From positions 1 to 53,179 of the forward strand of contig JALHOJ010000020.1 of the NCBI GenBank assembly GCA_022843045.1: 53,179 bases of DNA, read 5' to 3'. This DNA comes from Phycisphaerales bacterium. Lineage in GTDB: Bacteria; Planctomycetota; Phycisphaerae; Phycisphaerales; UBA1924. Positions 40,823 to 49,222 of this stretch are shown piece after piece. A program made the translations under genes and the position numbers. Numbering within the stretch: position 1 is the first letter of the stretch; every line of letters starts with the position of its first letter. The notes beneath the pieces were generated by a model. The model ran no database searches, had not been told where the DNA came from, and was given only the letters and a program-made list of their open reading frames with translations.

Positions 40823-43738
40823 TCACCCGACGATCCCCCCCGGATCAAACGCCGGAATCGCAAACACCCCATCCAGCGGCGAACCGATCGTCGTCCATCC
40901 GCCCGGCTGCGACAGGTCCCAGTGCGTCAGCGTCGCGATGAACAGGTCCGGGCTGCTCACGATCGTGCTGAACCAGTTGAGCGTGGGGCGGTTGATCAGT
41001 TGCGCCACCGTGTGCAGCGGGATCATCCGCTCGGTCTCGGGCAACACATCAAAGCTGGCTTCGGTCGAGAGGCCGTTGCTGTCCACGAACGTGAACGTAA
41101 TCGTGATCGTCGATGCGTTGGGGTTGAACAGCGACACATTCTCGATGTACGTCGTGCCCAGGCCCGTCGTGCTCAGGTAGCCATCGCTGAAGGCCCACCG
41201 CCGTGCCGCGATGTTGGTCACGGTCGTGGCGTTGCTGTCGGTGCGGGGCGTGTCGATGGATTCGCTCGAGACATACACCGGGCCGTTGTCGCTGGTGACG
41301 CGGAACGTCGCGCTCGTCGCCCCGCCCGGCGCGAGCGTGTTGAGCGCGAGCGAAATCCGCCGCCGCGGCTGGATCACGAAGTTGTTGATCGTGGTCTGGG
41401 GCGTGCCCTCGAATCGCCCGCGCAGCGTGACGTTGATCGCCTGCGTCTCGCTGGGGTTGAAGAAGAACGCATTGGTGACGACGCCCGTGCGCAGTTCGAT
41501 GCCGCTCATCACGTAATTGTCAAACGAAGCGGGCAGGCCCACGGGATCGAGTGCTTGCGCGAGATTCGTCAGGCCGCGCCGCTCGGCGACGTTGTATCGC
41601 GTATGCACGGTCACGATCGGCTGATCGCTGGCGATGATGACGGAGTAGGTCTGGAACCCGTTGAGGCTGGCTTCTTCCTGCACCGCGATGCCGCTGCGCC
41701 GGAAGGCTTCGACGGTGCGGGTGATGATCGTCTCACCACCGTTGTTGTCCACGAACGTCATGGTGATGTTCGCTGTGACCGGGTAGGGGTTGTAGAACAG
41801 GATGAAGTCAAAGTTCCGCTGCGACACTTCGGCGACCGCCCACTGCGTCGCCACCACGTTCGTGAAGCTCTCGCCCGTGCCTGGGCCGGGCGTGGCCGAG
41901 CCGAACGTGTCGTATCGCGCGAGCTGGGCGCCGATGGGCAGTTCGCTCTGCACTTCGAACGCGTAGCCGACGCCCACGCGCACCGGCGCGTTACCTTCGG
42001 TCTGATTTTCGGTCCAGCCGCGGATGTTGGTCGTGATCCCGCCGCGATACCTGGGCGGCAGGATGCCCTCGATGAACACCTGATCGCGATCGCCCGATTC
42101 GTATCGCAGAATCACGCGATACGCGACCGGCACGTCGTTGGGATTGACGATCGGCACGTGTTCGTTCACGTTCGCGAGCGTCCTGAAGCCCTCGGCGTAG
42201 AAGACCCGCGTCCAGAAGTTCGCGTTGATCTCCAGAATCGAGCTCAGAGCGTTGCCGCTGGGCTCAAAGCCAAAGGCCGCATCCGCCGCGAGCGCGAAGA
42301 GTTTGACTTGTCCCGCGGGCAGGCCGTCTGGCAGGAACGTCGCAAGGTCGTAGCCGCCAGCGTTGTTCGCAGAGCCCAGGCTGCGGTCGCCCATGTCGAA
42401 GCGTCCGTTGCGGTTGCTGTCGACGTAGAACGTGATGCGGTTGGTCGAGGTGAGACCGCCAGTGACGGTCGATTGCAAGTTCAGGGCCTCGCCAGGCACG
42501 GTCGGCCCCGTCGGGCCGGTGAACGACGTGATCTGCACGTCGGTTGCGGAGCGGAAGTTGATCACCTGGTTGCCATTGACGCGCAGCACGTCGGCGCGAG
42601 TGTCGTTGTCGACGCGTCCGCCCAGCATGCTGCCCGGGTCCGCGCTGCCGGTGATCGTCGTGATTGTGACCGCCGCGCCGTCGAAGTTGCCGTCGCTGCC
42701 GGCGTTGCCCAGCAGCGCGACCCACTCGCGCGAGCCGGTGCGCTCGCGGAAGGTGATGAGGTCCAGCTTGCCGTCGTTGTCGACATCCGTGAAGCCTGAG
42801 AGCAGCGAGTAGTCAAACTGTCCGCGGGGTCGCAGCGTCTGCGCCGCGCCGAATGTCACGCTCGCCGGGAGGTTGGTCTGGCCGTAGCGCACCTTGATCT
42901 CGCGCTGGCCCGTGGGTCCTTCGATAGAGAGCAGGTCGGGCAGTTGGTCGGCGTTGGTGAGGAAGAGCGTGGGCTTGACGAGGACATCGGTCGCCGCCGT
43001 CGCGAGGCCCAGCGATGTTCCGCCTTGGTTGATGATCCGGCGCACCTCGCGCGACGTCGCTTCGTACGCGTACGCGTCCTGTCGCCCGCCCCCGCCCGGC
43101 GTGGGACCGATGCCGACGAACCGGGCGTTACCGTCCCACTGGGTGTTGACGCCCAGGACGAACGCCCCCGAGCCGATGTTGTTCAGGATCGAGATGCGCC
43201 CCGTCGATTCGATCGTGATCAGGTCGGGCAGGTTGTTGCCGTCAAAGTTGATGACTGCGAGATCGCGAGCCACCAGCGCGCCCGCGATCAGCGAGAACGG
43301 CTGGGCGAACGTGCCGTTGCCATTGTTCCGCCACAGCGCGGGACCCTTGGTCAGCAGGTCGATGTCCCCGTCGTTGTCCGCGTCAAAGGGCAGAATCACG
43401 TTCGCGCGTGCGAAGTCGACCACTGCCAAGCCCAGGTCATACGTATCCGTCAGCGCGAACGAGCCGTTGCCGTTGTTGCGATAGATCCGCAGCATGTCCG
43501 CCGAGACGCCGCTCGTCACCGCGATGTCGCCGTCCCCGTCTCCATCAAAGTCCGCGATGATGCTCGCCGGGCCAGCGAGGTTGCTGGTGTTGCCGGTGAC
43601 AAAGTCCACCGCCAAGAGCTCGCGCCGCTCCAGAGCGAGCACGCCCGAAGCCTCCCCCGCGCGCGACACCAGCCCGCGCGCCAGGCGACCGTTCCAGTGC
43701 ATCCAATCAACCAAGCGGCGTGACGTACCCATGAGCAT
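40823..43738 (-). CDS. Large exported FG-GAP repeat protein with LEPR-like N-terminal motif
   Basis: This is a 971-residue extracellular protein. ATG at 43738 has AGGGAG before it. The N-terminus lacks a normal signal peptide. It carries VLALERRELLAVDF (~33-46), close to the LEPRxLL motif that starts many giant planctomycete exported proteins. Residues ~45-400 hold FG-GAP/VCBS repeats with calcium loops (DFDGDGDGD, DADNDGDID, DVDNDGKLD), as in integrin-like propellers. The remaining ~550 residues are beta-rich modules (YNPYPVTANITMTFVDN, FNPNASTITITFTFVDS) that look like tandem immunoglobulin-like units. No dockerin or PEP-CTERM tail is present; it ends AFDPGGIVG. A role in adhesion or cell-surface structure is likely. 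Confidence 0.85.
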   Translation of the reverse strand: MLMGTSRRLVDWMHWNGRLARGLVSRAGEASGVLALERRELLAVDFVTGNTSNLAGPASIIADFDGDGDGDIAVTSGVSADMLRIYRNNGNGSFALTDTYDLGLAVVDFARANVILPFDADNDGDIDLLTKGPALWRNNGNGTFAQPFSLIAGALVARDLAVINFDGNNLPDLITIESTGRISILNNIGSGAFVLGVNTQWDGNARFVGIGPTPGGGGRQDAYAYEATSREVRRIINQGGTSLGLATAATDVLVKPTLFLTNADQLPDLLSIEGPTGQREIKVRYGQTNLPASVTFGAAQTLRPRGQFDYSLLSGFTDVDNDGKLDLITFRERTGSREWVALLGNAGSDGNFDGAAVTITTITGSADPGSMLGGRVDNDTRADVLRVNGNQVINFRSATDVQITSFTGPTGPTVPGEALNLQSTVTGGLTSTNRITFYVDSNRNGRFDMGDRSLGSANNAGGYDLATFLPDGLPAGQVKLFALAADAAFGFEPSGNALSSILEINANFWTRVFYAEGFRTLANVNEHVPIVNPNDVPVAYRVILRYESGDRDQVFIEGILPPRYRGGITTNIRGWTENQTEGNAPVRVGVGYAFEVQSELPIGAQLARYDTFGSATPGPGTGESFTNVVATQWAVAEVSQRNFDFILFYNPYPVTANITMTFVDNNGGETIITRTVEAFRRSGIAVQEEASLNGFQTYSVIIASDQPIVTVHTRYNVAERRGLTNLAQALDPVGLPASFDNYVMSGIELRTGVVTNAFFFNPSETQAINVTLRGRFEGTPQTTINNFVIQPRRRISLALNTLAPGGATSATFRVTSDNGPVYVSSESIDTPRTDSNATTVTNIAARRWAFSDGYLSTTGLGTTYIENVSLFNPNASTITITFTFVDSNGLSTEASFDVLPETERMIPLHTVAQLINRPTLNWFSTIVSSPDLFIATLTHWDLSQPGGWTTIGSPLDGVFAIPAFDPGGIVG

Positions 43739-43911
43739 GGCGGGCTCCCTATGCGAACAAATCAGACTCTCACCTGATGGCGGGGGCTGTCGGCGTTGGC
43801 ACGACCGCGCGGGGCTGGCCCTGCGCGTCGGAGCGGCATGAGGCCGCCGCTCCCTGCCCCATACGCCCGCCCGGACGATGGGGATCGACCCCATATCAGT
43901 GTACCGCCTTG

Positions 43912-45594
43912 TCAAGGGGTAGTTTCAGGTGAAGTTTTCGGGACTTCTGAAGGCGCGGCAGGTTTCGCGACCTGGGCGTCGAGCCAATCGGCGATCTCAT
44001 CGGCCTTCCAGGGCAGCACAAAGAACATCGAGAGGTGCCCCAGGCGGGCGTCCCAACGTTCGGGCCTGCCCAGGGCCTCCCACAGCAACTCGCCGCCCTT
44101 GCTGGGTACCCAGGAGTCGAATCGGGCGTGGAGTTGGAGCACGGGACTCCCATTGAGCGAGCTGGCGGTGCGAAGTGGGTCAAGTTTGGCGTGGCGGAGG
44201 TAGGCTTCGTGAAGCTGCTGGCGAAGCTTGCGAGTCGCCCGACGCTCGCCGGTTCGTATCCGCACGCCTGCATCGGTCAGGGCGCTTTCCTGGCTCAGCA
44301 AGAACATGTCGGCCCCGCCGCCAATCAGCACCGTGGCTTCGATGGGAAACCGCTCGCGAACAAGCGCGGTGGAAGTGGGGGCCGTCAGGGCCCCGGCTGA
44401 AAACGCGATGACGGCGCGGGGCAGATCGCGCAGGTCCTCGCGGTGCGACTGGATGTACTCCAGCACGGCTTCGAGGGCGTAGGCGTTGCCCGCGAGGGAG
44501 TTGTCAACCTGTGAGGCGATATCGATGGCGATCTGGTCGATCTGCTCGGGCGTTGCGTCTGGGGGCACCTGAAACGCCCGCGCGCGTTGGATGCGGTTCA
44601 TCTCGCGCTCGAACTCGCGATTGCGGGAGTCGTATCTACCCCGCCAGAAGTCGACCCGATCCTTGAACCGTGTCCCGCTGCGTTCATCCTTGATTTGCGA
44701 ACGGAGTTGTGGCAGTGTGTCGTCAGCCGCGGCGTCGCTCGCGACCTTTGCGATGTGCTCTCGCATGCGGACGCGGAGCCGCTCGAGGTCGGCGAGCTGT
44801 GTGTCGTTCACAGGCGGCAGGACGCTGGATTGGGTGGCGATATCAACCACCAGCCAGCCTCGCTCGCGAAACTCCTTCATGGTGCGGGGTTCGAACGGAT
44901 TGGGCGCGAGGGAGTGCAGGTGAATCAGCAGGCCGCGGGGCGTGGGCGTGTTCGCGACTTCCCGTCGTGTGGGTACACGGAAGGGGACACCTTGCTGGAT
45001 CCCCGAGTCGAAAGCATTGAGGGCCCAGCGGGTGGTCTGCGGTTCGGCCTGGATCAGATTGAGCAGCATCTCTCGACCGCCGCGCTCGACTTCGCGGGCC
45101 GCCTGCGCGATCGGGTCTTCGAGCGTGCGCGAGGTGAGCAGCATGCCGTTGCGCACGAAGCCGACGTCGGACTCGATCTCACGCTCGCGGGATTCCAGAT
45201 TCCGCCGGGACTCCTGGCTCAACTTCTCGCGCGGCTCCAGATCGTCGAAGACCCGAACGAGGCCACGCCCATGCAGGCCGGCATACTCAAGCGTCGGCGG
45301 CTCGAAGCTCAAGTTGACATAGGCGGGCCCAGGTTCGCCGGTCGTCAAGCGAGTCGGCGTGATGCTGATCTTGACATCCAAACCCGTTGCGAGTCCGGTG
45401 CGTTGCGCAGCGAGCTTGGCAACCTCTAGGTCTCGAGCGGGCCAAACGTCAGCGGGTGGATACTGGGGCGAGAGCCCCCGCCGTGCTTCGGCACCAGGAC
45501 GGGGCGACCAGCAGCCAGCCAACAGCGCGAAAACAACCACCAGCCAGCCGATCAGCCGAGCGTTGCGTCCGGTAGTTGGAACGGAGGCACTCAT
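43912..45594 (-). CDS. Lipoprotein alpha/beta hydrolase
   Basis: This is a 560-residue envelope lipoprotein. The ATG at 45594 begins a short basic region, a hydrophobic core and the lipobox LLAGC with Cys28, so it is membrane-anchored by lipid. The C-terminal half is an alpha/beta hydrolase: nucleophile Ser399 (AFSAGA), probable Asp493 (ARFDSW) and His520 (GHLSMF). Oxyanion residues may lie around HLHSLAPNP. The N-terminal ~200 residues have helical, charged segments of unknown role. No ribosome site is clear. The substrate is unknown; esters or peptides in the periplasm are likely. It ends 174 bases before the FG-GAP gene start, with a small ATGGGG/CCCCAT hairpin between. Confidence 0.78.
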   Translation of the reverse strand: MSASVPTTGRNARLIGWLVVVFALLAGCWSPRPGAEARRGLSPQYPPADVWPARDLEVAKLAAQRTGLATGLDVKISITPTRLTTGEPGPAYVNLSFEPPTLEYAGLHGRGLVRVFDDLEPREKLSQESRRNLESREREIESDVGFVRNGMLLTSRTLEDPIAQAAREVERGGREMLLNLIQAEPQTTRWALNAFDSGIQQGVPFRVPTRREVANTPTPRGLLIHLHSLAPNPFEPRTMKEFRERGWLVVDIATQSSVLPPVNDTQLADLERLRVRMREHIAKVASDAAADDTLPQLRSQIKDERSGTRFKDRVDFWRGRYDSRNREFEREMNRIQRARAFQVPPDATPEQIDQIAIDIASQVDNSLAGNAYALEAVLEYIQSHREDLRDLPRAVIAFSAGALTAPTSTALVRERFPIEATVLIGGGADMFLLSQESALTDAGVRIRTGERRATRKLRQQLHEAYLRHAKLDPLRTASSLNGSPVLQLHARFDSWVPSKGGELLWEALGRPERWDARLGHLSMFFVLPWKADEIADWLDAQVAKPAAPSEVPKTSPETTP

Positions 45595-45931
45595 GCGGGC
45601 GGACGGTACGACCGGCGGCGGACGTCCTGCGAGGGCATGAAAAAGGGCCGACGTTGCTTTCGCGTTCGCCAGCCCTGAGGAAGCTTGGTTTCGAGTTGGT
45701 CCGTTCACGGTGGGTTCGCCTTGTGGGCGACAGCCGCGAGCAAGTGCGTACAAGGTACACGAAAACACTCGTGTGCACAAGAGCAGAGCCGCCAATCTCT
45801 GTAAATAACAGGGATCGCAGAAAAAAAGTCCCCGGCTTTCGAGTGGCGCGCCGTCGGGCGGCACCACTGAAAAGCCGGGGAACTAGGGGTACATGGGCTG
45901 CAAGGTCAACCGTGAGTTGACCACACCGGAC
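45595..45931. other. Intergenic region upstream of the lipoprotein gene
   Basis: In these 337 bases I see only the terminator of the dockerin gene (45821-45881). The minus-strand frame of the lipoprotein gene is open up to 45867, but the extra codons give no plausible N-terminus. No promoter is clear. Confidence 0.45.
45829..45881 (-). terminator. Terminator of the dockerin gene ending at 45932
   Basis: TCCCCGGCTTT (45829-45839) pairs perfectly with AAAGCCGGGGA (45871-45881). An inner pairing of GAGTGG with CCACT brings the arms together. On the minus strand a run of seven T follows (45821-45827). Confidence 0.88.
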
Positions 45932-47326
45932 TTACTGGCCGCAGGGCAGGCAGGGGCCTTCGCTGTAGACTGTGAGGAAGCTATCGATGTCGCAGGGGTC
46001 GAAGAGCGCGCCATCGTTGTTGAAGTCGATGTCGTTGCAGGTCGCGCCGCTGGGCAGGCAGGGACCTTCGCTGAAGACGCTCAGGAAGCTCTCGATGTCC
46101 AGCGGGTCAAAGCTGGAGCCGTCGTTGTTGAAGTCGATGCCGTCGCAGGCGGGCGCGCCCGGGGCGCGGACGGGGAAACCGACACTCCGGCTGGGATCGC
46201 GGAACATGCCAAGGGTCGCGCTGGGGTTGGCCTGAGCGGGGGCGACGTTGGCATCGAACCAGAAGTTGTACGTGGTGCCCCAGCGCAGCGCGTTGCTGTT
46301 GGCGTTCTGGGCGAAGGTCTGCGGGCTGTTCCAGACCACCGCGTTGGCCGTGCGGCTGTTGGTCCAATCAGTGTTCGCGTACGGCTCGCCCGAGTGGTAA
46401 TCCGGGGCGTAGAAGCCGACGTTCGTGACCGTGACGCCCGCGGGAACCGGGACGCTGAAGGAGCCGCCCGAGAGGTGGCTGTTGAGATTGAACACGGCGT
46501 AGTCGTAGCGCCAAGTGCCGTTGCCCAGATTGCGAGCCTTGTGAGCGTACCAGTACGTGCCTTCGCCCGACACCGTTGCGTTCGCGACCGTGACGGAGGC
46601 GTCCGGCGTGCCGCCCGGGCCGCCCAGCGCTGCCCACGCCGCGATTGCCGGCTGACCCAGCGCGGCGAGTTCGGTACCGACGCTCGCGGTCAGGTTGCTC
46701 GCGATCGTGGTGCGCTTCCACGACGCGTTGTTCAGCGAGTTGCCAAGGTTCTCATCCTGAGCGACGTACACGCCTTCAAAGATGAAGACCGCGCCGGGGA
46801 AGTTGGCGGGCGTCACGTCGGTGCGTGCCACCTGGATGCGGCCCCAGTTTGCATCGCCCGTACCGCCCGTGCCCGAGAAGGTGCGAGCGAACGGGTTGAT
46901 GCCCGAGCGCGGCCCGAGGCGACCCTGCCCAGCGTTCCAGCCCGAGGAATACACGTCAAGACATCCGGGGCCAAGCTCAGAGCCCGAAGCGCCGCACGTG
47001 CCGCACAGCGCGTTGTTCTGGTCGCCAGCACAGCACGCCAGTTTCACGCGCGACAGGCCCAGTTGCAGAATCCGTCCGTCGTGAATGCGGTACATGTTCA
47101 TCGCAAGGCCGGGCGAGCCGTTGTTGATCCACGCCAGCCCGTTGCCAGTGCCCGTGGCGATGTTGCACGTGTGGCTGCCGATCACGTACGAAGTGATCGC
47201 GGACGTCGTGGACGTCTCGTAGCGCGACACGGTGCGGATGTCTGACAGCGTCACGTTGGGTTGAGCCACAGCGACCGAACCCGCGGCGGCGAGCACGCAG
47301 GCAACGACGAGAGAACCTGAACGCAT
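45932..47326 (-). CDS. Secreted protein with GC-type dockerin
   Basis: This is a 464-residue exported protein. ATG at 47326 has CAGGAG upstream. The signal peptide ends GSVAVAQ. The body (~22-390) is beta-rich, with a Cys-rich patch (LACCAGDQNNALCGTCGASGS) and motifs such as HLSGGSFSVPVPAGV; I do not recognise a family. Residues 394-464 are the GC-type dockerin, ending CLPCGQ. It starts with a gene-specific leader of 376 bases that also holds the rpsP terminator, so it is a separate transcript from rpsP. The Cys-rich patch may be a disulfide-stabilised loop rather than a metal site. Confidence 0.82.
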   Translation of the reverse strand: MRSGSLVVACVLAAAGSVAVAQPNVTLSDIRTVSRYETSTTSAITSYVIGSHTCNIATGTGNGLAWINNGSPGLAMNMYRIHDGRILQLGLSRVKLACCAGDQNNALCGTCGASGSELGPGCLDVYSSGWNAGQGRLGPRSGINPFARTFSGTGGTGDANWGRIQVARTDVTPANFPGAVFIFEGVYVAQDENLGNSLNNASWKRTTIASNLTASVGTELAALGQPAIAAWAALGGPGGTPDASVTVANATVSGEGTYWYAHKARNLGNGTWRYDYAVFNLNSHLSGGSFSVPVPAGVTVTNVGFYAPDYHSGEPYANTDWTNSRTANAVVWNSPQTFAQNANSNALRWGTTYNFWFDANVAPAQANPSATLGMFRDPSRSVGFPVRAPGAPACDGIDFNNDGSSFDPLDIESFLSVFSEGPCLPSGATCNDIDFNNDGALFDPCDIDSFLTVYSEGPCLPCGQ

Positions 47327-47702
47327 TTGCGAGACTCCTGACAAAGAAAACAATGAACCACACTCGCGAGAAACTCGCACGAACCCCCGACCCACGAGTT
47401 GCACGACCAGAACACACCGAACGACCACACTACGCCAATTCACGAAGGCCACCGCGCGTCGATCGACCGAGACGCGATCAGCACACGCTTGACCAGATTG
47501 TCACCCTACCACGAGACCCGCACTAAGTTACCGCGCCCTGCGCGGAACTACAAGATGTATCGCCATGATCTCGCAGAATTTCCGCCGCATCCGTGGGATT
47601 TAGGGAGTGTTTCGTCCGGATTGGCCTGGCTGAGAGAGTCCCAAAAACAAAAAACCGCCCCGAGGTCGAAGCGGCTTGGATCATCCGGTTTGGGCGAAGT
47701 GC
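47327..47702. other. Intergenic region between rpsP and a dockerin gene
   Basis: It holds the rpsP terminator (47643-47677) and the leader of the dockerin gene. On the minus strand TTGTAG is followed after 17 bases by TAACTT, and the spacer is mostly a palindrome CCGCGC-agg-GCGCGG. This is a weak promoter candidate with an operator-like site. Nothing else is seen. Confidence 0.4.
47643..47677 (-). terminator. Terminator of rpsP
   Basis: On the minus strand AAGCCGC (47671-47677) pairs with GCGGTTT (47652-47658, one G-U) and is followed by a run TTTTTTGTTTTTGG. It is 26 bases past the stop at 47703. Confidence 0.8.
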
Positions 47703-48053
47703 TCAGGCCTTCTTTGCTTCCTTCTTTTCGCCTTCGGCAGCAGCCTTGGCAAGGCGGGCTTCAAGCCGCTTGCGGTCGTGCTCGCGGTCGGCTTCCCAGA
47801 GCTTCACATCGACCAAGCCCTTGCGAGCGAGCATGTCGCGGACGGTGTCCGTCGGCTGCGCCCCCAGGCCCAGCCAGTGCTTCATGCGTTCATCGTTGAT
47901 GTTGACCTGCTTGGCCTTGTCGGGGTTGACCGGGTCGTACGTGCCCAGATTCTCGAGAACCGGCCCTTCCCGGCGAGCGCGCTGCTCAATGGCGCAGATG
48001 CGGTAGTACGGGCGGTTGCGACGGCCAAGACGCTGCAGACGAATGCGAACCAT
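47703..48053 (-). CDS. rpsP: 30S ribosomal protein S16
   Basis: This is a small-subunit ribosomal protein that helps assemble the 5' domain of 16S rRNA. ATG at 48053 with GGAG about ten bases upstream gives 116 residues, starting MVRIRLQRLGRRNRPYYRI, the family signature. The family core is ~80 residues; here it continues with an Ala/Lys/Glu-rich tail of ~35 residues, ending EGEKKEAKKA, which is typical of this phylum. Usual neighbours (ffh, rimM, trmD, rplS) are absent, so the operon is split. It is transcribed from a clear promoter at 48149-48177. Confidence 0.95.
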   Translation of the reverse strand: MVRIRLQRLGRRNRPYYRICAIEQRARREGPVLENLGTYDPVNPDKAKQVNINDERMKHWLGLGAQPTDTVRDMLARKGLVDVKLWEADREHDRKRLEARLAKAAAEGEKKEAKKA

Positions 48054-48129
48054 GCGAAGAACACTCCAAACAGCCTGAGAGGGCAGGCGACCAAACGAAT
48101 TGTCCCGCGCGCACTCACACGAGCGGGGA

Positions 48130-48141
48130 CGGCACGTGCCG
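48130..48141. promoter_or_regulatory. 12-bp perfect palindrome at the rpsP start site
   Basis: CGGCACGTGCCG is self-complementary and lies exactly where transcription from the rpsP promoter would begin (~48142). It may be an operator or a 5' hairpin of the mRNA. Confidence 0.5.
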
Positions 48142-48148
48142 AGCCTTG

Positions 48149-48177
48149 ATAGTAGCCGGGCGTCCGTCAATTCGCAA
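48149..48177 (-). promoter_or_regulatory. Promoter of rpsP
   Basis: On the minus strand TTGCGA (48172-48177), 17 bases, TACTAT (48149-48154). The start would be near 48142, about 90 bases before the ATG at 48053. Confidence 0.65.
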
Positions 48178-48407
48178 GAGTTGCGGTAAGGGCGGAGTTT
48201 TCCCCACGAATCCCCCTCAAACTGCCCCCCTTGATTTTGGATCATCGGATCAAATTCAGTATGTTGTTGGGTCGAAGACTTGCGTTTTCTCGAAACTTGG
48301 GTTCAATACGCGGTTCAGGGCAGGTGCCTAATTGGCGGTGGGTTGTCCCAAGCAGTTGGGAAGATGAGTGCGGGGTTGAGGCCTTCGGGGAGTCATGGAT
48401 CGATGTG

Positions 48408-49148
48408 ATGATGATCGAGAACCTGCTCCTCCGCTGTGCCACGATCGTCGAGTCCTTCGGCAAACTCCCCGGCGCCCCCACGCCCCACTGGTGTGATCGG
48501 GCCGCGACATCGCTTGCCCCGCTTGCCCCCTCCGGGCTGGTCTCAGTCGCGATCGTGCACCATGACGGTTCCCACGTGATTCGTCAGACCGCGAATTTAG
48601 GTGTTTGGTCGCCTTCGCCTGAGCGGACAACTCTGGCCATGCGGCGATTGTGTCGCAGCGGCACGCAGATTCCCGACGTCGGGCGGGTCAGCGCCCAGCC
48701 GCTTTCGCAGTTCACGCCTTTACGTGAACTGGCGACGGGCGACTTCCTGACTGGCTCGGTCTGGTCTGCGAGTCATCCCGTCAGCGAGCACGGCGACACG
48801 TCGCTGGTGGTACACCTTCTGCAGCCTGCATCCTCCGGCACGAGTCACGCCACGATTGTGGGCGGCGAACAGCCCGAAGCGGCTCTCGCGCACGCCGCGA
48901 TCAGAACCCTCGCCACATTCGCCGGAGAGGCCCTGCCCGCGCGCGACGGATCGATCCGCTGGCTGACCAGGCGTGAGTCCGAGGTTCTGGAACAGTTGAC
49001 GCTGGGATATTCGATCCGTGAGATCGCGGAACTGCTGCACTTGTCGCACCACACCGTGCAGGACCATGTGAAGCACCTGCACAGCAAGCTGGACGCGAGC
49101 AATCGCGGGGAGCTGGTGGCGCGGGCGTTGGGGCGAAGGGCGAAGTAG
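48408..49148 (+). CDS. LuxR-family transcriptional regulator
   Basis: This is a DNA-binding regulator of about 246 residues. The C-terminal ~60 residues are a LuxR/GerE helix-turn-helix (LTRRESEVLEQLTLGYSIREIAELLHLSHHTVQDHVKHL). The N-terminal ~170 residues are alpha/beta with no phosphorylation-site Asp that I can identify, so it is not a standard response regulator. They may be a GAF-like or other sensor domain. Start codons cluster at 48405-48413 (GTG ATG ATG), and the choice is uncertain; the frame is open upstream to 48231. It is divergent from rpsP and is followed by an unknown gene 74 bases on. No ligand is indicated. Confidence 0.82.
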   Translation: MMIENLLLRCATIVESFGKLPGAPTPHWCDRAATSLAPLAPSGLVSVAIVHHDGSHVIRQTANLGVWSPSPERTTLAMRRLCRSGTQIPDVGRVSAQPLSQFTPLRELATGDFLTGSVWSASHPVSEHGDTSLVVHLLQPASSGTSHATIVGGEQPEAALAHAAIRTLATFAGEALPARDGSIRWLTRRESEVLEQLTLGYSIREIAELLHLSHHTVQDHVKHLHSKLDASNRGELVARALGRRAK

Positions 49149-49222
49149 CCGGGGCGGTTGCTGGAACGGATGAGCTTCGTGGCTCACCGAGTGCTTGCAC
49201 ACCTCGGCACTTATCATTCACC

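Larger units (their letters stand above)
48054..48407. other. Divergent region: rpsP promoter side and regulator leader
   Basis: It holds the rpsP promoter and palindrome. On the other side a direct repeat GGATCA (48239-48244 and 48247-48252) may be a site for the LuxR-type regulator or another factor. The regulator frame is open back to 48231, but without a ribosome site. Confidence 0.4.

Noticed and set aside
40922..42799. 625-codon plus-strand frame opposite the FG-GAP protein
   Set aside because: It is an Arg/Val/Asp-rich shadow with no start signal.
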